Part shown: in pieces, positions 1 to 5,053 of the stretch
Numbering within the stretch: position 1 is the first letter of the stretch
How the letters are laid out: the number at the start of each line of letters is the position of its first letter
Assembly (NCBI GenBank): GCA_016185865.1
Contig: JACPMU010000101.1
Coordinates: 1 to 5,604 of the forward strand
DNA length: 5,604 bases
Direction: 5' to 3'
DNA from: Candidatus Woesearchaeota archaeon
GTDB taxonomy: Archaea > Nanobdellota > Nanobdellia > Woesearchaeales > GW2011-AR4
The notes under the pieces: generated by a model
What the model was told of the DNA's origin: nothing
The model's input: only the letters and a program-made list of their open reading frames with translations
Databases searched by the model: none
Position numbers and translations under genes: made by a program

Positions 1-1100
1 ATCCTCAGCGGCACGGTTTTTTGGCTCAACGAACTATAATCGAGCAGCAGGCTCAATGTGGAATTGCTTATTGTGACATTTGTTGTCCCGTTGGGATTGG
101 CTTCATACACTGTGATGTTCCCAAGCCTCAAGAATGTAGTGTATTCGCTTGAATAGTTAAGAAAAATCTCCATGTTGCTTAACGCGCCAGGCATGTAAAC
201 TGACGAATACAGGTTAATGATGTCATCAATGCCCGGAAACATGTATTTTTCATAGCCTATAGATTGCGTGTCATTATAAGAAGAGGTGATATAAGTCACT
301 CTAAAAAATCCTCCTGCTATGTATCTGCTGCCTGAAGTGAAATCAATTTTTATGTTGTTTTCCCCTGCTCTGAAATTTGCGAGATATGCATTGCTTATGT
401 TCCACTTGTCAGGCATCATGTTGCCGCCTCCTGAAGAGCCCTTTGAATAGCTTCCGGAAAACGCGTTGTTTATGTAAAGATCAAAATTGCCGCCTGCATC
501 TACTTCAATGTAAGAGCTGTTGATAGACTCTAAATCCTTCGGCAAAATTACTTTTTTAACTAAGTCCCCGTCTCCCTCATAGCCGCCAAAATAAGCATAA
601 GCATTTGTCTTCTTGCTTTTAATCCCGCTCAGTAAAACCCTTGCGGTAAAGCCTTCTGTGGGCTTTGCCTTTGCAATGCCTGTTATTATCTTCCTTGAAG
701 AAACAAGATTTCTTTTTACAGGAATGCTTCTTGAGTAAATTTCCTCGCCGTTGACCAGCACGCTGAATCCGTATTGTGCAGGAAATATGCTTTCTGTCAG
801 GTTTTTTGTAAGGTTTGCTGCCAGCTCCATCTTGTCCTCTGCCCAGAAATTGCCGATCTGCTCAAGTATTGTGCTGTTGATGTTGGTTATGTCCCCTGAT
901 GCTATCAGGCTTTTTACATAGTCGTTGCTGACTTCCCCCACCTCCATTGCGGAAAAAACTCTTATCAAGTCCTGGGAAGCGTAGTTGACATTGACCTGCT
1001 GCTGCTCGGCAGAGTAGAAATTGGCAGCAAGCAGAACTGAAATTATTATGATGCCTGATGCAAGCAAAGCATCAATCGTGAAAAATATAGCTTTTTTCAT
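1..1100 (-). CDS. Prepilin-like surface protein, C-terminus beyond window edge (partial)
   Basis: An open frame runs from an ATG at 1100 to the left edge with no stop, giving 366 visible residues. The N-terminus is MKKAIFFTIDALLASG followed by a hydrophobic stretch to about residue 28. This is a short basic head, an Asp inside the helix start, and one membrane segment, as in archaeal prepilin-like proteins. The rest is an extracellular, Asn- and Ser-rich, probably beta-rich ectodomain. Residues about 242-268 contain 'GENNIKIDF' and 'YIAGGFFRVTY', a pattern I associate with beta-sandwich domains of DPANN surface proteins (family recall, not checked). The gene begins 10 bases after the stop of the preceding prepilin-like gene, with no Shine-Dalgarno site in the gap, so translation is probably coupled. 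It is likely anchored in the membrane or assembled in a pilus-like structure. The specific function is unknown. Confidence 0.85.
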   Translation of the reverse strand, partial: MKKAIFFTIDALLASGIIIISVLLAANFYSAEQQQVNVNYASQDLIRVFSAMEVGEVSNDYVKSLIASGDITNINSTILEQIGNFWAEDKMELAANLTKNLTESIFPAQYGFSVLVNGEEIYSRSIPVKRNLVSSRKIITGIAKAKPTEGFTARVLLSGIKSKKTNAYAYFGGYEGDGDLVKKVILPKDLESINSSYIEVDAGGNFDLYINNAFSGSYSKGSSGGGNMMPDKWNISNAYLANFRAGENNIKIDFTSGSRYIAGGFFRVTYITSSYNDTQSIGYEKYMFPGIDDIINLYSSVYMPGALSNMEIFLNYSSEYTTFLRLGNITVYEANPNGTTNVTISNSTLSLLLDYSSLSQKTVPLR

Positions 1101-1110
1101 TGTTTATTTT

Positions 1111-2214
1111 TCATTGCCATACATAAACAACCATTTTAATAATTTTTGAATTGTAGCTTAAATAGCGCTCAGCCTTTACAAGCTTTTTTGGATTGGCAGC
1201 TGTGACGTTTACAGAAGTGCATGTGCCCTCAATAAGAGATTTTGCAGCTTCCTGCACTAATGTCGTGAAATTCCCGCTGAAAAAGGAAACATCAAAATCG
1301 CTGAAGAAATAAACGCTTCCGTTGCCGTATTTCCATTTTGAAAGGGCATTTGTCTGGTCTTGGTTAAATGTCGCAATCTGCTTGAAATCAGCTGCATTTG
1401 ATTTATTCTCGACATAATAAGCCTGCCTGAATACAATGCTTTCCCCAACATTCAATTCCAGGTACTGGTCTGTGCTGTTGACAGTGGCATTTCTGTCGCT
1501 TGTTGATTGCCCTGATTTTTTACGGAAGTCAGCCCCGACAAGATTTTGGCCCTGCGCGCTTACAAGCTGGCCGCTGAACATAATCAAGCCTCCTCTTGAA
1601 GAATAATCCTCAACAGCTGCTTTGAACTCATCAAAATCAGACGGGGATATGTCAGGATGCTCAAATACTAGAATTCCGTAGTTATTTATATTTGCCATCA
1701 AGTCATCTATCTCATCGCCAAAATAAATGTCCCCATGGAAAGAGTCATTAATAAAATCTTTTAGGAAAGAGTCTGTTTCTTTAGAATAGTAATAAGCGCT
1801 CTTGACGTTGTATTCTGTGGTGACAACCGGATGGCCTGTGCCGCAGATTGAATTAAGGTTTTTAACCTCGTCATCTTCTCCGGTGAAAAATACAAAATAC
1901 TCATAAACAGTTCCAAATTTTTTTTTTGTATCATTATAATTAAGCTGCTTGAAATACTTTATTTTTGTTGCATTGACTTTTTGCCCGTCGGCAATACCTA
2001 TTCTAATCACAGTTTCATTGTTCCAGTTAGGAGGGTAGCCGCTCAGGGCCAATGAGGATGAAATGGCCTTTGCATCCGCAAGCATGCTGTCCAAGTCGCC
2101 CTTTTCCTGCTTCTGAAAATTGCTTGTATAGCTGAAGTAAACCACCAGCGTGAATGTAAACAGCAATAATGCTATTGCAAAGTCCATGTACCAGGCTTGA
2201 GATTTAGTATTCAT
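1111..2214 (-). CDS. Prepilin-like protein with amidotransferase-like (DUF4350-type) ectodomain
   Basis: The product has 367 residues. The start is the ATG at 2214, because GAGGTG (2219-2224) lies four bases upstream and the protein then opens with a prepilin-like anchor (MNTKSQAWYMDFAIALLLF, hydrophobic to about residue 29). An in-frame ATG at 2295 would add 27 residues read through the promoter and is rejected. Residues about 160-320 resemble the class I glutamine-amidotransferase/DUF4350-like fold: 'ILVFEHPDIS' (strand and loop, about 181-190), 'SRGGLIMFSGQ' (about 206-216) and 'GNGSVYFFSDFD' (about 297-308). No obvious catalytic Cys-His pair is placed as in active amidotransferases, so a binding or structural role is more likely. 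The tail 'LVKAERYLSYNSKIIKMVVYVW' resembles the end of other archaeal prepilin-like proteins as I recall them. It is the first gene of its transcription unit, and the next prepilin-like gene follows after 10 bases. Confidence 0.82.
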   Translation of the reverse strand: MNTKSQAWYMDFAIALLLFTFTLVVYFSYTSNFQKQEKGDLDSMLADAKAISSSLALSGYPPNWNNETVIRIGIADGQKVNATKIKYFKQLNYNDTKKKFGTVYEYFVFFTGEDDEVKNLNSICGTGHPVVTTEYNVKSAYYYSKETDSFLKDFINDSFHGDIYFGDEIDDLMANINNYGILVFEHPDISPSDFDEFKAAVEDYSSRGGLIMFSGQLVSAQGQNLVGADFRKKSGQSTSDRNATVNSTDQYLELNVGESIVFRQAYYVENKSNAADFKQIATFNQDQTNALSKWKYGNGSVYFFSDFDVSFFSGNFTTLVQEAAKSLIEGTCTSVNVTAANPKKLVKAERYLSYNSKIIKMVVYVWQ

Positions 2215-2218
2215 CCAA

Positions 2219-2224
2219 CACCTC
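2219..2224 (-). promoter_or_regulatory. Shine-Dalgarno site GAGGTG
   Basis: GAGGTG on the minus strand is complementary to the archaeal 16S rRNA 3' end. It sits four bases (TTGG) before the ATG at 2214 and decides that start over the longer frame beginning at 2295. Confidence 0.8.
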
Positions 2225-2252
2225 TTTTTTAATCTTAAACTCCAATAATACA

Positions 2253-2267
2253 AATATAAACCTTTCG
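2253..2267 (-). promoter_or_regulatory. Archaeal promoter: BRE plus TATA box
   Basis: On the minus strand a purine-rich BRE-like CGAAAGG (2267-2261) directly precedes TTTATATT (2260-2253), the archaeal TATA box. Placing the transcript start about 27 bases downstream of the box centre predicts initiation near 2230. That leaves a leader of about 15 bases, just enough for the GAGGTG site before the ATG at 2214. The promoter lies in the only sizeable intergenic gap of the window (2215-2335) and should drive the two prepilin-like genes on its left. Confidence 0.75.
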
Positions 2268-2309
2268 TATTACCCAATAAAAGATAGTAGAACAATTATA
2301 AAATATTCC

Positions 2310-2317
2310 AAAAAAAA
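2310..2317 (-). terminator. Oligo-T terminator of the upstream gene cluster
   Basis: Eight consecutive T on the minus strand lie 18 bases past the TGA of the PKD protein gene, within a T-rich stretch with further T runs (2318-2335). Archaeal RNA polymerase terminates at such T tracts without needing a hairpin, and I see no clear hairpin. The position between a gene end and a fresh promoter supports the call. Confidence 0.6.
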
Positions 2318-2335
2318 TTGAAATAATAAAAGTTA

Positions 2336-3439
2336 TCAAGTTACATTAATAAATTTTGATGCAGTATTGGCAGCTGCCAGATTATCTTCAACTGTTAAGT
2401 TAACAAGATAAAATCCAGAACTCGAGTAAGTGTGCATCATATTAGTTAGGTTTGATTGTACACCATCACCAAAATCCCAATCATAACTTGCTATAAAGCC
2501 GTCTAGATCGTAGCTTAAACTGCCATTAAATCGTACACTAAGATTTATACCTAAAGTATGGTTAATTATGGCAACTGGGTTTTGGTTTGTTAGTGTAACA
2601 CAAGTTTCATTACTAGAACAAGTTAGATTGCTTAAACAGCCACATAAGAAACAATTATTTATCAATGTTCCATTTGAGCAATACAATGGTTTTGTTACCG
2701 AGCACTGACTGTATTGGGTTCCATCAGAACATGCTGTAGTTACATTTGTTACAGTTGTTTGGCAAGATGGATAACCATTAACACAGGTTTGGTTTAAATT
2801 AGGATCGCAATAGCTCAATGTTACTGCATTGGTAGAAAAAACACAACTAGAGCTGGCAGTTCCAGGGCTTATGCAAATATAATTTAAATAATTCTTTGTA
2901 ATTGAATAATTGCTGCAATAGTAACTTCCTGTGAATTGGCTATTGCCGCAATCTAGATTGCTAAAGCAAGTTATATTTTCTGCTACAGGATCGCAGTTGT
3001 TACTTACTGAATTGCAGCTATTGCCACTTGGGCATCCGCAAGAATTGCATTTATGCACCAACGAACCACCATAACAATATTTCGGTTTAGCGCTTGAGCA
3101 TTCGCCATATTTTGTTCCATCAGGGCAAGCAGGAATGATGTTAGGTGCATTTTCCCCGTTATTTACAATAGTAGAAATAGGACTATTTGAGTTTGAGCCT
3201 ACTGCAGAGCAATCAACAGTTGTCAAGCCTGGGCCAATGCTCAAGTAAAAGGTTAACAAGTCCCTAACCTCATTTATTGTCAACGGGCTTGATGAGGGGT
3301 TTGTTAAATAAAGGTAAAGATTTTTTCTTAAAATGTCTTTAGCCCTAGATACTTCACAAATATCTGCAAATGAAGTACCAGATAGCACCAATAAAAATAT
3401 TATCATCAAAAATAACAGCTTTTTCTTAATTTTAAGCAC
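2336..3439 (-). CDS. Secreted Cys-rich protein with C-terminal PKD domain
   Basis: The product has 367 residues. Residues 1-25 are a Sec signal peptide (basic head, hydrophobic core, likely cut after TSFA). Two copies of an eight-Cys module follow (C105-C149 and C237-C280). Their spacing is almost identical: x8, x7, x8, x2, x1, x5, then x6 or x5, with shared 'DGT', 'KP' and 'CGC'. Between them is a different eight-Cys segment (C158-C226). Residues about 287-367 form a PKD domain, with the hallmark 'YDWDFGDG' (319-326) and 'GFYLVNLTVEDN'; the protein stops at the domain's end. I count about 13 N-x-S/T sequons, suggesting heavy glycosylation. It is probably an exported surface or adhesion protein. 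It starts four bases after the stop of the preceding small gene. The start is uncertain: GTG at 3439 falls inside the Shine-Dalgarno-like GAGGTG, and no ATG lies in frame upstream. Confidence 0.85.
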   Translation of the reverse strand: MLKIKKKLLFLMIIFLLVLSGTSFADICEVSRAKDILRKNLYLYLTNPSSSPLTINEVRDLLTFYLSIGPGLTTVDCSAVGSNSNSPISTIVNNGENAPNIIPACPDGTKYGECSSAKPKYCYGGSLVHKCNSCGCPSGNSCNSVSNNCDPVAENITCFSNLDCGNSQFTGSYYCSNYSITKNYLNYICISPGTASSSCVFSTNAVTLSYCDPNLNQTCVNGYPSCQTTVTNVTTACSDGTQYSQCSVTKPLYCSNGTLINNCFLCGCLSNLTCSSNETCVTLTNQNPVAIINHTLGINLSVRFNGSLSYDLDGFIASYDWDFGDGVQSNLTNMMHTYSSSGFYLVNLTVEDNLAAANTASKFINVT

Positions 3440-3443
3440 CTCT

Positions 3444-3677
3444 CTAACAACATTTTCCCAATACCTTGCAACAATCCTCTTTTAAAACAATCCCAACTTC
3501 GATAAGCCGGGTATCACATGTTTTTGCTTCATCAGCTGTGTTGCAAGCTGCAATTTGAAGCTCTGACAACACTTTTGTTTCTTTTTTAGGTATTTCTTTA
3601 CAGCTAATTAAAAGTAAGAGCATTATAAGAAGCAATAATAATCTTTTTATTCTGAACATCTTTTTATTGTTATTCAT
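3444..3677 (-). CDS. Small lipoprotein-like secreted peptide with C-terminal Cys module
   Basis: The product has 77 residues. Residues 1-25 are a basic head and a very Leu-rich core ending LLIS before C26, a lipobox-like site, so it may be lipid-anchored or simply secreted. The mature part is about 50 residues and ends in C45-x8-C54-x14-CC(69,70)-x5-CC(76,77)-stop. The same spacing ends the pilin-like protein just upstream. The start is the ATG at 3677. No Shine-Dalgarno site precedes it, and the 40-base gap before it (3678-3717) is AT-rich with no convincing TATA box, so how it is translated is unclear. An in-frame ATG at residue 7 would also leave a usable signal peptide. It lies four bases upstream of the Cys-rich PKD gene. 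I recognise no named family. It is judged real from the signal sequence, the packing and the conserved Cys tail. Confidence 0.75.
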   Translation of the reverse strand: MNNNKKMFRIKRLLLLLIMLLLLISCKEIPKKETKVLSELQIAACNTADEAKTCDTRLIEVGIVLKEDCCKVLGKCC

Positions 3678-3717
3678 AGTGATTATTTATTAATTTTATG
3701 ATTTTATTCTGTTTTTA

Positions 3718-4239
3718 TCAGCAGCATAAGCTATGCTCACTGCAACATGAAGCCTGATAGCCTATACCATATATTATGTCCAATCCACTGCATAAACCCA
3801 AATTTTGCGCATTTTGGCATATATTGGAGTCTGCAAAGAAGGATATTATTTTGTTGTTTATATAAATAACACCTCCTGTTTTGTTAATAACATTGGTGCC
3901 CTTGCTTGCATTGCCGATTGCTCTTGGTATAGGCACAATGTAAAAAGCATTTTTTGATTCAACAGTTATTGTATTGTTTTTGAGGGTTGTTAATGAGTAA
4001 TTAACATTATCCAGACTATTTGGAATCTCAAACACCCTTACATAGCCGTCTTCAACAGTGGATGCTATGAGCAGTTCCTGCTGCAGCTTCAGCGCAAGGT
4101 CCTTGACAGCCTCGTTTTCTTTTTGAAGCCTGAAGTCATTCAACTGGTCCAGAGAGGCAAGCTCAAAGGCTATAGCTATCAGAAATGCCAGCCCCAAAAA
4201 TACAAAAAATTCAGCACTGATTTGTGCCTTAGAACGCAT
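3718..4239 (-). CDS. Class III prepilin-like protein with Cys-rich C-terminal tail
   Basis: The product has 173 residues. The N-terminus MRSKAQISAEFFVFLG matches the archaeal class III signal (prepilin peptidase cut expected between A5 and Q6, giving Q+1 and E+5), followed by a hydrophobic helix to about residue 27. Residues about 28-130 follow the usual small archaeal pilin plan: an amphipathic helix, 'EDGYVRVFEIP' (63-73), and 'GTNVINKTGGVIYINN' near the end of the usual domain. An extra tail of about 45 residues then carries C141-x8-C150-x14-CC(165,166)-x5-CC(172,173)-stop. The Shine-Dalgarno site GAGGTG (4244-4249) sits four bases before the ATG. It starts 14 bases after the preceding pilin-like gene and is likely co-transcribed with it. 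It would be a membrane-anchored or pilus subunit. The Cys tail may cross-link subunits or bind a partner or metal; that is inference. Confidence 0.87.
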   Translation of the reverse strand: MRSKAQISAEFFVFLGLAFLIAIAFELASLDQLNDFRLQKENEAVKDLALKLQQELLIASTVEDGYVRVFEIPNSLDNVNYSLTTLKNNTITVESKNAFYIVPIPRAIGNASKGTNVINKTGGVIYINNKIISFFADSNICQNAQNLGLCSGLDIIYGIGYQASCCSEHSLCC

Positions 4240-4243
4240 GATT

Positions 4244-4249
4244 CACCTC
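4244..4249 (-). promoter_or_regulatory. Shine-Dalgarno site GAGGTG
   Basis: GAGGTG on the minus strand lies four bases (AATC) before the ATG at 4239. The 15 bases ending in this site (4244-4258) are identical to the leader at 2219-2233. Confidence 0.75.
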
Positions 4250-4253
4250 TTTT

Positions 4254-4664
4254 TTAATTTGATGTTACCTGAACATAGCCGTCTTCTGCCTTCACAGTTA
4301 CTATGTGTATTCCCTGTGTTATTGGCAGGCTTCCGCTTATGTTGACCGAGGAAACCTGCACAATATCCGTAATTCCGCTTCTTGTCTTTATCTTAAACAC
4401 AACTTCCCTGCTTGACATATTTGTTGAGTATATGTTGTCAGGAAAATTGAGCTTTAACGTTGTTTGCGACGGCTTGCCAAGGTAATAAACTGATTCAGAG
4501 GAATCAACTATTTTCCTGGCAATCTGCATTGCCTGGCTTGTTGCCACCGAATCGCCTGAATCTGAAGTGTACGTGTAATAAATAATCAGCAATGGCACAG
4601 TCATGAGCGTTGCAAATCCCATGATTAGCATGTACTCAACGCTGACCTGCGATTTCAAGCTCAT
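4254..4664 (-). CDS. Class III prepilin-like protein
   Basis: The product has 136 residues. The N-terminus MSLKSQVSVEYMLIMG is a canonical archaeal class III signal peptide (cut expected between S5 and Q6, leaving Q+1 and E+5), and the hydrophobic anchor runs to about residue 30. The remaining 105 residues are a small, probably beta-rich head with 'SREVVFKIKTRSG' and 'EDGYVQVTSN' at the end; there is no Cys. The length suits a small archaeal type IV pilin or pilin-like subunit. The ATG overlaps the TGA of the upstream membrane-protein gene (ATGA, 4 nt), and AAGGA lies just upstream, so the two genes are translationally coupled. The next gene is another class III prepilin-like protein. Whether it forms a filament cannot be told; no assembly ATPase or platform protein is in the window. 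Confidence 0.85.
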   Translation of the reverse strand: MSLKSQVSVEYMLIMGFATLMTVPLLIIYYTYTSDSGDSVATSQAMQIARKIVDSSESVYYLGKPSQTTLKLNFPDNIYSTNMSSREVVFKIKTRSGITDIVQVSSVNISGSLPITQGIHIVTVKAEDGYVQVTSN

Positions 4665-5053
4665 TTTTTCCTTTTTGGCTTCTTTGATTTTGGCTTCTCC
4701 CTGATTAGCTGCTCTATTTTTCTTGTGTCTTCCTTGAATCCAAACTCCTCGCTTATCTTCATAACCCTGAAAGATGCAACAATAAATGCAATATAAGCAA
4801 ACACAATAAATATGTATTCCGGATACGCTGAATAAGTTGCATGCCCCTCAACAGACAGCCCGCTCCCAAAAAAATCCCTTGCGGTCTGCCATACTGAAAA
4901 AATGACAATAAAAGCAAGGCATATCGCAAAATTGTCCATGTACTTTCTTATTGAGCCCTCGCTCAGCCTGTTCCTTGCCCTTGATATCAGGAGCAGGGAA
5001 GCGATTCCAAAGATTACGGTTGTTATGCTGACAGTTGCTATGTGCACCATCAC
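4661..5053 (-). CDS. Small three-helix membrane protein with basic tail
   Basis: The product has 130 residues. Hydrophobic segments lie at about 4-23, 41-56 and 80-95, followed by a charged tail with the very basic end 'PKSKKPKRKK'. Positive residues after the first helix (SRARNR) and in the tail place both on the cytoplasmic side if the positive-inside rule holds. No family is recognised. The gene overlaps the stop of the P-loop-like gene (GTGA, 4 nt) and its own stop overlaps the start of the prepilin-like gene. It may be a membrane partner that links the cytoplasmic RecA-fold protein to the surface subunits; this is inference from gene order. The start is taken as GTG at 5053, because GAGGTG (5058-5063) lies four bases upstream, the same spacing as at two other genes here. 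The ATG at 5050 would remove one residue. Confidence 0.75.
   Translation of the reverse strand: MMVHIATVSITTVIFGIASLLLISRARNRLSEGSIRKYMDNFAICLAFIVIFSVWQTARDFFGSGLSVEGHATYSAYPEYIFIVFAYIAFIVASFRVMKISEEFGFKEDTRKIEQLIREKPKSKKPKRKK

Noticed and set aside
1257..1451. Minus-strand frame overlapping the amidotransferase-like gene
   Set aside because: It is an alternative reading of a coherent coding region and has no ribosome site or family features.
2215..2295. Longer start (ATG at 2295) for the amidotransferase-like prepilin protein
   Set aside because: The added 27 residues are read through the BRE/TATA promoter, lack a ribosome site, and would bury the prepilin-like N-terminus, while ATG at 2214 has GAGGTG four bases upstream.
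3675..3720. A TATA promoter before the small peptide gene
   Set aside because: The gap is AT-rich, but no TTTATA-type box with an adjacent purine BRE lies at a suitable distance, so a promoter is not supported.
4303..4485. Plus-strand open frame
   Set aside because: It lies wholly inside the class III prepilin-like gene on the other strand, with no signal, domain or ribosome site of its own.
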